Shown piece after piece: positions 1 through 9,184 of a stretch of DNA of 62,584 nt (positions within the stretch are counted from its first letter, which is position 1; each line of letters opens with the position of its first letter). Position numbers and translations under genes: made by a program. This DNA is from Spartobacteria bacterium (lineage in GTDB: Bacteria; Verrucomicrobiota; Verrucomicrobiia; Chthoniobacterales; Chthoniobacteraceae). The stretch covers positions 1 through 62,584 of the forward strand of contig JAJPII010000034.1 in assembly GCA_021324825.1 (NCBI GenBank), given 5' to 3'. The notes below the pieces were generated by a model. It did not search any database and was not told where the DNA came from. It worked only from the letters and a program-made list of their open reading frames with translations.

Positions 1-2595
1 AATCTGAACACGGTGCTGGGCCGGGACTTCACGATCAAGGGGTTGATCTTCACGGGAACCGGGACGACGGCGGGCGGGCAATCGGTGACTATAGGCGGAA
101 GCAATACTCTTACGATCGGCGCGGACGGAATCACGGTGCAGGCGGGATCGGCGGCGCACGCCATCAGCAGCAATGTCGCGCTGGGGACAAGCCAGACTTG
201 GACGAACAATTCCAGCAACGCCCTGACGGTAAGCGGACGGGTCAGCGGCTCATCCGGGCTTGCCACGGCGGGAGCGGGGACGCTCGTGCTTTCAGGATCG
301 AATACATACGGCGGCGGGACGACGGTCAATTCGGGCACGCTGCAACTCGGGGGCGATTCGGCGCTGGGAACCGGCGGCGTCACGATGAACGCCGGGACGC
401 TCGATTTGCACGGATTCAGCCCCGCCATCGGCGACTTGAGCGGCTCCAGCGGAGCCGTCATTACAACCACAACGGGCGGGCTCGCGACGCTGACCGCCGG
501 GGGCGCCGCGAACACCTCCTATGCGGGCATTTTGAGCGACGGCGCCGGCCAGCTTGCGTTCGTAAAAAACGGCGCGGGCATGTTGACGCTTTCCGGGTCG
601 AACACATATAGCGGCGGAACCACCGTTAACGCGGGAACCTTGCAACTGGGCGACACTTTCGCGCTTGGCGCGCCTGGCGGCAGTCTTGTGATGAATGGCG
701 GCATGCTTGATCTGAACGGCTTCAGTCCGACCATCGGAGCCTTGAGCGGAGGCGGCGGAGCGGTTATCACCACCAGCGTCTCGGGCCGTCTCGCGACGCT
801 GACGACGAACAGCGGCACGAACACAATCTACGCCGGGACGCTCACCGATGGCGCCGGCCGGCTTGCCCTCGTCAAAACCGGCACGGGCGTTCTGATGTTG
901 ACGAGTTCGAACAGTTACTCGGGCGGGACGACGCTCATCGCCGGCACGCTTGCCGCCGCCAACAGCTATGCTTTCGGGACGGGCAATGTCCTTGTCGATC
1001 CCGGCGTGCTCGAGGCTGCGGGCGCTTTGAAGCCGATCAAGATCGGAGGCGATTACGTTCAGCTGTCCGAGGGCGGGCTTCTGCTGCGCTTGGGAGGCGC
1101 AGGCGCCGGGCAGTACGATCAACTGGTCGTCGCGGGAAAGGCATCGCTTGCGGGCGCGCTCGATCTCGTCTCCTTCAACGGGTTCCAGCCGATGCCCGGC
1201 GACAAATTCGCCCTCATCGTCGCCGCGGGCGGCGTCACCGGGCGCTTTGACTCGGTCGAGCAACCCGACTTCGCCGTAAAGCTTGAGGTTCAATACGGCC
1301 CGAACGGGGTGACGACGGGCCCCGGCGCCGCAACGTCCGGCACGACGGTGGTGGTGGTCGAGGCGGAGCAAGCCGCCTTCGCGGAGTTTGCCCGCACGGC
1401 GAACCAGCGCGCGGTCGCCCGGGCGCTGGATCGCGAAGTGGGGGACGGGCAGGGAGGAGATTTCCGCAAAGTGCTGGCGAATCTCGATCTGGTGACCCTC
1501 GATCAGTTGCCGGGAGTGTTCGATCAGTTCAGCCCCGCCGTTTTCGGAGCGATGACCGAAATCTCCCGCTCCTACGCGGACGCGCAGTTCTCGAACGTGC
1601 GCGACCGTATTGACGGCGTGCATAACGGCGCGACGGGATTCAACGGCGGGCTCTCGATGACCGATTCCATCGGCTTCATGAGCGGGACGAACAGTTCCGA
1701 CGGAAAATCGATCACGGAAGACACCGGCAAGGAGACGAACCCGATGCGCAATACGGCGGATAACCGTTGGGGCGTATTCGCCGCCGGCTCGGGCGTCTTC
1801 ACCAACATCGAACGCACCGCCGACGAGGCCGCCGCGAATTTCCAGACCGGAGGCGTGACAATCGGCGTCGATTACCGCGTCATGGAAAGTCTCGTCTTCG
1901 GGTTGTTCGGCGGTTACGCCGGCTCGCATGCAAGCATTCCAAACGGCGACATCGATGTAAACAGCGGCAACATTGGTCTCTACGCGGCGTATTTCCAGGG
2001 CGGTTTCTACGCCCATGCTTCCGCTTCGGGCGGGATCAACGGGTACGACACCAAGCGGGACATCCGCTTTGCAAACATCCAGCGCGTCGCGCGCGGCGAC
2101 ACGCAGGGCGCCGAATACGACGGCATGATCGGCATCGGCTACGATTTTGCCAGGGGGCGCCTGAAGGTTGGGCCGACGGAATCCTTGCAATATACCGGCG
2201 TCAAGACGGATCGTTTCGCGGAGAGCAACGCGGGGGCGCTCGATTTGGGCGTCAACAGCCAGAAGGTTGATTCGCTTCGGAACAACCTGGGCGCGCGCAT
2301 GAGCTACGCCATCCCGTTCGCGAACGGAAAATCCCTCGTTCCTACCGTCAGCGCCGAGTGGCAGCACGACTTCGGCGCCGAAGAGTACGCCATCGGCGCC
2401 GTTTTTCGCGATGACGGCGGCAGCCGCTTTTCAGTGAGCACGCCGGCGATTGGCCGCGACTCGATCCTGATCCGCGCGGGCGTGACCGCGAACTGGAGCG
2501 AATTCTTTTCCACGTCTCTCAATTACCAGGGAGACCTTGGGGCCTCGCATTACAGGAGCCACTCCGTATTGGGCGCGCTGAACGTCGCGTTTTGA
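1..2595 (+). CDS. Autotransporter with beta-strand passenger repeats (5' partial)
   Basis: The frame is open at the left edge, so the signal peptide and passenger N-terminus lie outside the window. Three copies of the autotransporter-associated beta-strand (PATR) repeat are visible, with cores such as LTLSGSNTYSGGTTVNAGTL near nt 286, 586 and 892; the third is diverged. A linker follows, then a C-terminal autotransporter barrel from about nt 1757 (WGVFAAGSGVF) to a terminal phenylalanine (GALNVAF), the usual outer-membrane barrel ending. The family secretes its passenger through its own barrel (type Va) and displays or releases it at the surface. The gene ends 22 bases before a TpsB gene on the same strand, so both are probably in one operon. 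The function of the passenger cannot be read from the sequence. Confidence 0.9.
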   Translation, partial: NLNTVLGRDFTIKGLIFTGTGTTAGGQSVTIGGSNTLTIGADGITVQAGSAAHAISSNVALGTSQTWTNNSSNALTVSGRVSGSSGLATAGAGTLVLSGSNTYGGGTTVNSGTLQLGGDSALGTGGVTMNAGTLDLHGFSPAIGDLSGSSGAVITTTTGGLATLTAGGAANTSYAGILSDGAGQLAFVKNGAGMLTLSGSNTYSGGTTVNAGTLQLGDTFALGAPGGSLVMNGGMLDLNGFSPTIGALSGGGGAVITTSVSGRLATLTTNSGTNTIYAGTLTDGAGRLALVKTGTGVLMLTSSNSYSGGTTLIAGTLAAANSYAFGTGNVLVDPGVLEAAGALKPIKIGGDYVQLSEGGLLLRLGGAGAGQYDQLVVAGKASLAGALDLVSFNGFQPMPGDKFALIVAAGGVTGRFDSVEQPDFAVKLEVQYGPNGVTTGPGAATSGTTVVVVEAEQAAFAEFARTANQRAVARALDREVGDGQGGDFRKVLANLDLVTLDQLPGVFDQFSPAVFGAMTEISRSYADAQFSNVRDRIDGVHNGATGFNGGLSMTDSIGFMSGTNSSDGKSITEDTGKETNPMRNTADNRWGVFAAGSGVFTNIERTADEAAANFQTGGVTIGVDYRVMESLVFGLFGGYAGSHASIPNGDIDVNSGNIGLYAAYFQGGFYAHASASGGINGYDTKRDIRFANIQRVARGDTQGAEYDGMIGIGYDFARGRLKVGPTESLQYTGVKTDRFAESNAGALDLGVNSQKVDSLRNNLGARMSYAIPFANGKSLVPTVSAEWQHDFGAEEYAIGAVFRDDGGSRFSVSTPAIGRDSILIRAGVTANWSEFFSTSLNYQGDLGASHYRSHSVLGALNVAF

Positions 2596-2617
2596 TGACC
2601 GCCCGGACACATAGAAA

Positions 2618-4279
2618 ATGAATCTTTTCAAGACCAGCGGCGACCTGCCGCAACGGCTCTGCGAAGCGCGCCGGAAAGAGCCGTTTCTAGCCGCTATGTC
2701 GATGTCGCTGGCGGGCTGGCTCTGCTGGTCAGCCGCCGCTTCGGAGACGTCTCCTCCCGCGAATAATCCCGGGAACGCGGAGCCTGGCGCCGGGAGTCTC
2801 TACATCCGCGAATATCGCGTGGAAGGCGCGCGCCAGTTGACGAGGATCGAGATCGAGGAAGCCGTGTACCCGTTTCTCGGCCCCGGTCGCGGGAAGGAGG
2901 ATGTGGAGCAGGCGCGCTCGGCGCTCGAGAAGGCGTTCCAGGCCAAGGGATACCAGACCGTGGAAGTGCAGGTCCCGCCGCAGCAGGTGAAAAACGGCGT
3001 GGTCTATTTGCAGGTGATCGAAGGCAGGGTGGGACGGTTGCGCGTCCGGGGGTCGCGCTACTTCTCGGCAGCGGAGATCAAAAGGGAAGCGCGTTCCCTG
3101 GCCGAGGGGAAGGTGGCGAATTTCAACGACGTTTCACGGGACATCATCGCGTTGAATCAACTGCCCGACCGCCGCGTGACACCCGCGCTCAAGGCGGGAG
3201 TCGAACCCGGGACGGTCGATATCGATCTGAACGTGAAGGATACGCTTCCGCTGCACGGGAGCCTGGAGTTGAACAATCGCAACAGCGTCGGAACCACCCC
3301 GCTGCGCGTGAACGGCTCCGCAAGCTACAATAACCTCTGGCAGTTGGGGCATTCCGCCGGCTTCAGCTTCCAGCTTGCGCCGGAGCGCCTGGATGACGCG
3401 GAGATATTCTCGGGCTATTACATCGCCCGTTTTGCGAACCCCGGCTGGCTCAGCCTCATGGTCCAGGGGACGAAACAGGACAGCAATGTCTCGACCCTGG
3501 GCGGAGCGGATGTCGCAGGGCGCGGCGAAGTGCTCGGCGCGCGGATGATCATCACGCTGCCGGCGGGGAAAAATTATTTCGAGTCCGCCAGCATTGGCGC
3601 CGACTTCAAGCACTTTGACCAAAACGTCCTGCTGGGCGGCGCCCAGACCGCGACGCCGATCACCTATTTTCCGGTGAGCGCCGCCTATAGCGCGACCTGG
3701 ATCGGCGCGCACAGCCTCACCGAAGTGAACGCGAGCGTCACTTTTCATTTTCGCGGAATGGGGAGCAGCGCCTCCGCCTTCGACGCCAGCCGGTTCAACG
3801 CGGACGGCGGCTTCATTTATTTACGTGGCGATCTCTCGCACTCGCAGGATCTGCCGGCGGGCTTCCAGGTGTACGCCAAGGCGCAGGGACAGGCCGCGGA
3901 TTCGCCGCTCGTCAACAGCGAGCAATTCGCCGGCGGCGGGCTGCAAACGGTGCGCGGGTACCTCGAGTCGGAAGAACTGGGCGACAACGCGCTCTTCGGC
4001 TCGCTCGAATTGCGCACGCCTTCTCTCGCCCCCCTGTTCGGAAAAAAGTTGAATGAATGGCGGTTCTACGTTTTCGGCGAAGGAGGCGTATTGACGCTGA
4101 AGGATCCCTTGCCGGAGCAGGAGTCCCGCTTCGACATGGCAAGCGTGGGCGGAGGCGGCCGTTTTCAGCTCGAAGACCACTTTAACGGCTCGCTCGATAT
4201 CGGCGTGCCGCTAATTTCCCAATCCCACACCAAGGCGCATAACGCATTGTTGACGTTCCGCCTGTGGGCCGATTTTTGA
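2618..4279 (+). CDS. TpsB/FhaC-type two-partner secretion transporter
   Basis: Outer-membrane transporter of type Vb secretion, 553 residues, the normal family length. After an N-terminal export signal (hydrophobic stretch about residues 24-42) there are two POTRA domains (about 61-138 and 139-212) and a 16-strand-type barrel. The barrel carries the loop-6 motif V445-R-G-Y448, the conserved [V/L]RG[Y/F] tip of ShlB/FhaC proteins. The chain ends LTFRLWADF with a C-terminal aromatic. Known family members bind the TPS domain of a TpsA substrate through the POTRAs and thread it through the barrel. The likely substrate is the giant exoprotein starting at 10726, about 6.4 kb downstream in the same gene run, which is unusually far for a tpsB/tpsA pair. 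Confidence 0.93.
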   Translation: MNLFKTSGDLPQRLCEARRKEPFLAAMSMSLAGWLCWSAAASETSPPANNPGNAEPGAGSLYIREYRVEGARQLTRIEIEEAVYPFLGPGRGKEDVEQARSALEKAFQAKGYQTVEVQVPPQQVKNGVVYLQVIEGRVGRLRVRGSRYFSAAEIKREARSLAEGKVANFNDVSRDIIALNQLPDRRVTPALKAGVEPGTVDIDLNVKDTLPLHGSLELNNRNSVGTTPLRVNGSASYNNLWQLGHSAGFSFQLAPERLDDAEIFSGYYIARFANPGWLSLMVQGTKQDSNVSTLGGADVAGRGEVLGARMIITLPAGKNYFESASIGADFKHFDQNVLLGGAQTATPITYFPVSAAYSATWIGAHSLTEVNASVTFHFRGMGSSASAFDASRFNADGGFIYLRGDLSHSQDLPAGFQVYAKAQGQAADSPLVNSEQFAGGGLQTVRGYLESEELGDNALFGSLELRTPSLAPLFGKKLNEWRFYVFGEGGVLTLKDPLPEQESRFDMASVGGGGRFQLEDHFNGSLDIGVPLISQSHTKAHNALLTFRLWADF

Positions 4280-4290
4280 GGATGCTTCGC

Positions 4291-6192
4291 ATGACTCAAA
4301 ACGACCGCCGCGGAGCCTTGCATTTCCTGAAATGCCTGTTGTTCGCCATTCTGGCGGCAGTGGCGTCGCCCGGCGCCGCCCAGGCCTGGTGGAAAAGCGA
4401 ATGGCCGTTGCGCAAGAAGCTGACCGTGGACACGACGCCGGCCGGCGCCGGCATCACCGCTCCCATCGGCACGACGGCGGTGCTGCTCCGCCTGTACGAC
4501 GGCAACTTCCAGTTCACCCAGGCGAAGGAGGACGGAAGCGACCTCCGTTTCGTGGCCGCGGACGACAAGACTCCGTTGGCGTACCACATCGAGAAATATG
4601 ACTCGCTCCTGAACGAGGCGTTCGTCTGGGTGAAAATTCCCGACATCTCCGACGGAACCAAAGTCAGCTTCTGGCTTTACTACGGCAATGCCGGCGGCGG
4701 CGCGGCGAGGGCCGACGACCCCAAGGGCAGCTACGACGCGGACATGGTCCTCGTTTACCATTTCTCGGAGCGCGGCTCGCCGCCCGCGGATTCGACGGGC
4801 AACGGCAACAACGCCCAAAACGCCGGAACCCCGTCGGAAGGTTCGATGATTGGCGGCGGCCTGCGGCTCGACGGCCATGGCGCGGTGACGATCCCCGCGT
4901 CGCCGTCGCTCGTCTGGGCGGAGGGCGGGGCGATGACGTGGTCCGCCTGGATCAAGGCGGGGGCGTTGAAGCCGAACCAGGTGATCTACAGCCGGAAGGA
5001 GGGCGGGAAGTCTTTCGTCATCGGCGTGGACAACGGCGCGCCGTTCGTCGAGGTGACGGACGCGAACGGCTCCAGGCGCAGCAAGGCGGAGGCGCCGATT
5101 GCCGCGAACAAGTGGCGGCATCTCGCGGTGGCGGCCGCCAGCCCCTCGATAACGCTTTATCTCGACGGCGAGCCTTACGCCACGTTGAACGCGGCCCTGC
5201 CCGGGCTGGATGCGGAAGCGACTCTCGGCGGCCGGGCCGAGGAAAATGGGTTCAGCGGGGAAATGGATGAACTGGAAATCTCCAGGACCGCGCGGCCCGC
5301 GGGTTTCATCAAGCTGGCGGCGATGAACCAGGAAGGCGGAGACCAGGCGGCGAAGCTGCTTGGGATCGGCGAGGATGAACAGCCGTCGAACTGGCTGAGC
5401 TGGCTGAGCAACGGCTACGTCGGAATAATCATCAAGTCGCTCACGCTGGACGGCTGGATAGTGATCGGCATCCTCATGGTAATGGGGGTGGTGAGCTGGT
5501 GCGTCATGATTGCAAAGGCCTCGTATTTGGGCGTCATGGGCCGGGCCAATTCCGCGTTCATGGACCAATGGCGCCATGTCGTCGCGGACCTGACGGTGCT
5601 CGACAAGGCCGGTCCCGACAAGGTCAAGAGCCTGGGAGGGCGCGTCGATCCCGCGACGGAGAAGGCGATCCGCAAGGCGAGCATTTACCGGATCTACCAC
5701 ATCGGCGCGCAGGAGATTCAGAACCGGCTCGGCGCCGAACCGTGGGGCGGGAACGCGCGGATTCTCTCCGCGCGCGCGATTCAGGCGGTCCGCGCGAGCC
5801 TGGACGGCGGCCTCGTGCGAGAGACGCAGAAGCTTAACAGCAAGATGGTCTTCCTAACCCTGTCAATCTCCGGCGGCCCCTTCCTGGGCCTGCTCGGCAC
5901 GGTGGTCGGCGTCATGATCACGTTCGCCGCGATCGCCGCCGCGGGCGACGTCAACGTCAACGCCATCGCCCCCGGCATCGCCGCCGCGCTCGTCGCGACG
6001 GTCGCCGGCCTTGGCGTCGCGATTCCGGCTTTGTTTGGCTACAACTACCTCACCAGCCGCATCAAGGACGCAACGAGCGACATGCACGTCTTTGTCGATG
6101 AGTTCGTGACCAGGATGGCTGAGTTCTACGACGGCTCGGTCTTCGATTCGCAAACCAACGAAAGCGCCGATATCCATGCAAGTTCAATCTGA
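4291..6192 (+). CDS. DUF2341-LamG-ExbB fusion (MotA/TolQ/ExbB proton channel)
   Basis: A 633-residue fusion. A signal peptide ends around AQA32, followed by a DUF2341 domain (about 33-130, starting WWKSEWPLRKKL), a LamG/concanavalin-like domain (about 151-340), a membrane segment (about 389-415) and an ExbB channel domain whose two conserved helices lie at about 517-545 and 563-587 (GLLGTVVGVMITF; AALVATVAGLGVAIPALFGY). Known ExbB proteins form with ExbD the proton-driven stator that energises TonB. Here about 350 extracytoplasmic residues with a carbohydrate-binding-like fold precede it. The start is set at 4291 because GAGG at 4278-4281 sits 9 bases upstream; an ATG at 4282 and a start at 4264 are also in frame. 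It overlaps exbD by 17 bases, which suggests translational coupling. Confidence 0.9.
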   Translation: MTQNDRRGALHFLKCLLFAILAAVASPGAAQAWWKSEWPLRKKLTVDTTPAGAGITAPIGTTAVLLRLYDGNFQFTQAKEDGSDLRFVAADDKTPLAYHIEKYDSLLNEAFVWVKIPDISDGTKVSFWLYYGNAGGGAARADDPKGSYDADMVLVYHFSERGSPPADSTGNGNNAQNAGTPSEGSMIGGGLRLDGHGAVTIPASPSLVWAEGGAMTWSAWIKAGALKPNQVIYSRKEGGKSFVIGVDNGAPFVEVTDANGSRRSKAEAPIAANKWRHLAVAAASPSITLYLDGEPYATLNAALPGLDAEATLGGRAEENGFSGEMDELEISRTARPAGFIKLAAMNQEGGDQAAKLLGIGEDEQPSNWLSWLSNGYVGIIIKSLTLDGWIVIGILMVMGVVSWCVMIAKASYLGVMGRANSAFMDQWRHVVADLTVLDKAGPDKVKSLGGRVDPATEKAIRKASIYRIYHIGAQEIQNRLGAEPWGGNARILSARAIQAVRASLDGGLVRETQKLNSKMVFLTLSISGGPFLGLLGTVVGVMITFAAIAAAGDVNVNAIAPGIAAALVATVAGLGVAIPALFGYNYLTSRIKDATSDMHVFVDEFVTRMAEFYDGSVFDSQTNESADIHASSI

Positions 6193-6580
6193 GAGCAAGC
6201 CCTACGACGACATCAACATCACGCCGATGCTCGATCTGGCCTACGTGCTGCTCGTCATCTTCATCCTCATGTGCACCGCTTCGGTCCAGGGGGTCAAGGT
6301 CAACCTGCCGAAGGCGAGCGCCGCGCCCAGCCTGGCCAAACCGAAGGTCAAGGTCATCACGGTCAACAATGAGTCGCACTTTTTTTTGGACACCGTGCCC
6401 AAGAGCCTGCCGGAGCTCGAGCAGGCCCTCTCGCAACTGAAAGCGCAGACGCCCGATCTGCCGGTGGTCATCAAGGGCGACAGCCTGACCCAATACCAGG
6501 GCATCATGGACGTTCTCGACATACTCGGGCGCCTGGGCATCTCGCAAGTGGGCCTCGCAACCAAGCCGCACGCGAAATAG
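6176..6580 (+). CDS. exbD: Biopolymer transport protein ExbD/TolR
   Basis: 134 residues, the normal length. A short cytoplasmic N-terminus leads into one transmembrane helix with the family signature DINITPMLDLAYVLLVIFIL; D20 matches the proton-carrying aspartate of ExbD. A small periplasmic domain follows, ending DILGRLGISQVGLATKP. ExbD dimers sit inside the ExbB pore and couple proton flow to TonB motion. The gene overlaps the ExbB fusion by 17 bases and is followed 25 bases later by a TonB-like gene, giving a complete ExbB-ExbD-TonB set. Confidence 0.95.
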   Translation: MQVQSESKPYDDINITPMLDLAYVLLVIFILMCTASVQGVKVNLPKASAAPSLAKPKVKVITVNNESHFFLDTVPKSLPELEQALSQLKAQTPDLPVVIKGDSLTQYQGIMDVLDILGRLGISQVGLATKPHAK

Positions 6581-6605
6581 CCGCGCCGCGCATCCAGGAC
6601 CAGCC

Positions 6606-7298
6606 ATGGACGAGAATGACGAGCCAGGGTTTTTTCGGAAATACCGCACCGCGATCATCGCGGCCGTCGTCCTCGCCGCCGGCGGTATTGCGATGGCGTT
6701 CCAGCTATCCTCCCGCCAGACGTCGTCCTCGCCCCGAAGGGCGCCGGATATCGTGATGATCAAGCTTCCTCCGCCGCCCCCTCCGCCCCCGCCGCCGCCG
6801 CCCCCGCGGCAGCAGGAAAATCCGCCCGAACAGAAGATGATCGAGCAGGAACCGGTGGAGAGCAAGGAACCGAAACCGGCCGAGAAACCGAAGGACGAGC
6901 CGCCGGCGGCGGTTGGCACGAACATCAAGGGCGACGGGCAGTCCGACGGCTTTGGCCTCAGCGGCTCGGGCGACGGTTCCCTGGGCGGATCCGGCGGGAA
7001 CGGCGGCGGCGGCGGCGGCCGCTGGGGCTGGTATGCCGGCGAGGTGCAGACCGCCATCCAGGAAGCCCTGCGCAAAAACTCGCGCACTCGCGACGCTGCC
7101 CTCCGGGTCGAGGTCCGCATCTGGCCCGATGTCACCGGCCGCGTCACCCGCGCGCAACTGGTCGGCTCGACGGGCGACGCCGCGGTGGACGACGCGATCA
7201 AGAACCAGGTTTTGACCGGTCTCCAATTGCAGGAACCGCCGCCGCGCGACATGCCCGCGCCGATCGTCCTGCGCCTCATCGCCCGGCGGCCAAACTAG
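6606..7298 (+). CDS. TonB-like energy transducer
   Basis: 230 residues. An N-terminal membrane anchor (about 14-32) is followed by a run of 13 prolines (55-67), a charged Pro/Glu/Lys linker, a glycine-rich stretch (about 113-140) and a TonB C-terminal-type domain (about 142-230, containing ALRVEVRIWPDVTGRVTRAQ). In the family the proline-rich linker spans the periplasm and the C-terminal domain touches outer-membrane partners. The partner here is unknown. No TonB-dependent receptor lies in the window, so the porin, the TpsB barrel or a receptor elsewhere are all possible. It follows exbD with a 25-base gap. Confidence 0.87.
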   Translation: MDENDEPGFFRKYRTAIIAAVVLAAGGIAMAFQLSSRQTSSSPRRAPDIVMIKLPPPPPPPPPPPPPRQQENPPEQKMIEQEPVESKEPKPAEKPKDEPPAAVGTNIKGDGQSDGFGLSGSGDGSLGGSGGNGGGGGGRWGWYAGEVQTAIQEALRKNSRTRDAALRVEVRIWPDVTGRVTRAQLVGSTGDAAVDDAIKNQVLTGLQLQEPPPRDMPAPIVLRLIARRPN

Positions 7299-7318
7299 GC
7301 GGACCCTTTTCCGGCAAA

Positions 7319-9181
7319 ATGGAACCCATCTCCTTTCGCAACCAGCGTTATTTCGCACGGCTCGCGCCGCTCATCGCGGTTATGTTGTGCCACGCCGGCG
7401 CGGTTGCCCTTGCGGCGCCGGATGCGGCTCCCGCGGAGTTGCCCGACTCACCCGGCGGCGTCGTTTCAACCTCAGCCCCGCCGTCCGCTTCCCTTTTTCC
7501 ATCCGATTCCGCTTCTCCGGCCGCTCCGGCCGCTCCGTCGCGGAACGTGACGATAAATCTCATCAACCGTTTGGTTAAACGCGGCGTCCTCACCAAGGAG
7601 GATTCGGTCGAGTTGATAAAGCAAGCCGAGCAGGATGCGGAGGAAGCGAATTCCGCGGCGCAGCCGCCCGCCGCGCCGCCGGACGATGAAGTGCGCGTCG
7701 CTTACGTTCCCGAGGTTGTAAAGGCCAAGATGCGGGATGAAATCAAGGACGAGGTTCTCGCCCAGGCCCGCGCGGAGAATTGGGCCGCGCCGCGCCTTCT
7801 CCCCTCGTGGGCGCCGCGTTTTCGTGTCCTGGGGGATATTCGCGTCCGATACGAGGGAGATTTCTTTCCGGGCGGCAACGACAACACGGGCGCCTTCCCC
7901 AACTTTAACGCCATCAACACCGGTTCGCCCTTCGACACGAGCGGCGCGCAGTTTTCCCCGCAGTCCAATGTCGACCAGACTCGAAACCGCTTTCGCCTGC
8001 GGATCCGTATCGGCGCGGAGATCGACCTCGGCGAGGGCTTCACCGCCGGCGTTCGCGTCGCCACCGGCGAGAATGATTCGCCGGTCACGGAAAACCAGAG
8101 CCTCGGCCTCGCCAACCAGGGGCAGGGGGGCGATTTCAGCAAATACGCGATCTGGCTCGACCGTGGCTTCTTGAAATACGAAGTGGGCGGGCAGCCGGAC
8201 AAGGACTTGGCTGCGAGCATCGGCCGTTTCGACAATCCGTTCTTCGCTCCCTCGACGATCATTTGGGCCGACTCCATCGGGTTCGACGGCGCGGCCATCC
8301 AGGCAAAGTACCCGCTGCGATTTTATTTCCCGGTCACGCCGTTTTTGAACGCGGGCGCATTTCCGGTTTTCAACACCGATTTCAATTTCGCCTCGAACCA
8401 GCCCGCGAAGTTCAAGAGCGAAGACAAATGGCTGTACGCCGCCCAGATCGGCGCCAGTTTGAAGCCCGGCAAGGACATCAGCGCGAAGGTCGGCGCGGCC
8501 TTCTACTACTACCAGAATATCGAGGGCAAGCTCTCAACCCCGTTCACGCCGCTGACGAGTTCCGACGCCGGAAACACGGACGACACCCGGCCATCGTTCG
8601 CCCAGAACGGCAACACGTACCGGCCCTTGCGCGACATCGTGGCGAACGCAAACAACAACTTCGGCACGATCGACCAGTTCCAGTATTACGGCCTTGCGAC
8701 CCCCTTCCATGAACTGGCCGTAAGCTGGCGGGCGGACTACCACCGCTTCGAGCCGTTCGATATCGGCCTCTCCGGCGAATTCGTTGAAAACCTCGCCTTC
8801 AACCGCGGCTTCATCAACGGCATCGCCGTGAATAACCGCGGCTCCGTCGCCTTGACGGGAGGAGTCGGCGCGTTCGCGGGAGGCAACACGGCGTGGACGC
8901 TCAATCTCAACGTGGGCAAAGTCGCGCTTGAAAAGCTGTGGGATTGGAACGCGAGCGTCGGCTACAGGTATGTGGAATCCGACTCGGTCGTTGACGGTTT
9001 CACGGACGCGGATTTCGGCGGCCCGTTGACTGGAACCAACCTCAAGGGCTTCACGGTCACCGGCAGCCTTGCGCTCTCCTCGAGGGTCTGGCTTTTTCTG
9101 CGCTGGATGAGCGCCGAAAACATCGCCGGCGCCCCTTACAAGAACGACGTCGTCCAATTCGACGTAAACGCCAAATTCTGA
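7319..9181 (+). CDS. Putative outer-membrane porin (Porin_5-like)
   Basis: 620 residues with a signal peptide (about residues 13-34, LIAVMLCHAGAVALA), a short Pro/Ala/Ser segment, a helical region containing NLINRLVKRGVLTKEDSVEL, and then a long beta-rich barrel starting near RFRVLGDIRVRYEGD and ending in phenylalanine (FDVNAKF). This order matches the putative-porin family often named Porin_5. Such proteins are thought to form outer-membrane channels; the solute is not predictable. It lies between the TonB-like gene (20-base gap) and the coiled-coil gene (3-base gap), so it probably belongs to the secretion operon and could be an outer-membrane partner of the TonB protein. Confidence 0.82.
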   Translation: MEPISFRNQRYFARLAPLIAVMLCHAGAVALAAPDAAPAELPDSPGGVVSTSAPPSASLFPSDSASPAAPAAPSRNVTINLINRLVKRGVLTKEDSVELIKQAEQDAEEANSAAQPPAAPPDDEVRVAYVPEVVKAKMRDEIKDEVLAQARAENWAAPRLLPSWAPRFRVLGDIRVRYEGDFFPGGNDNTGAFPNFNAINTGSPFDTSGAQFSPQSNVDQTRNRFRLRIRIGAEIDLGEGFTAGVRVATGENDSPVTENQSLGLANQGQGGDFSKYAIWLDRGFLKYEVGGQPDKDLAASIGRFDNPFFAPSTIIWADSIGFDGAAIQAKYPLRFYFPVTPFLNAGAFPVFNTDFNFASNQPAKFKSEDKWLYAAQIGASLKPGKDISAKVGAAFYYYQNIEGKLSTPFTPLTSSDAGNTDDTRPSFAQNGNTYRPLRDIVANANNNFGTIDQFQYYGLATPFHELAVSWRADYHRFEPFDIGLSGEFVENLAFNRGFINGIAVNNRGSVALTGGVGAFAGGNTAWTLNLNVGKVALEKLWDWNASVGYRYVESDSVVDGFTDADFGGPLTGTNLKGFTVTGSLALSSRVWLFLRWMSAENIAGAPYKNDVVQFDVNAKF

Positions 9182-9184
9182 TCC

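Noticed and set aside
292..2367. Long minus-strand frame opposite the autotransporter
   Set aside because: Arg/Ala/Gly-rich composition with no motif; it is the antisense shadow of a GC-rich gene with strong repeat and barrel features.
6760..7020. Proline and glycine codon runs as a possible tandem DNA repeat or unstable tract
   Set aside because: They encode the proline linker and Gly-rich spacer expected in TonB-type proteins and need no other explanation.
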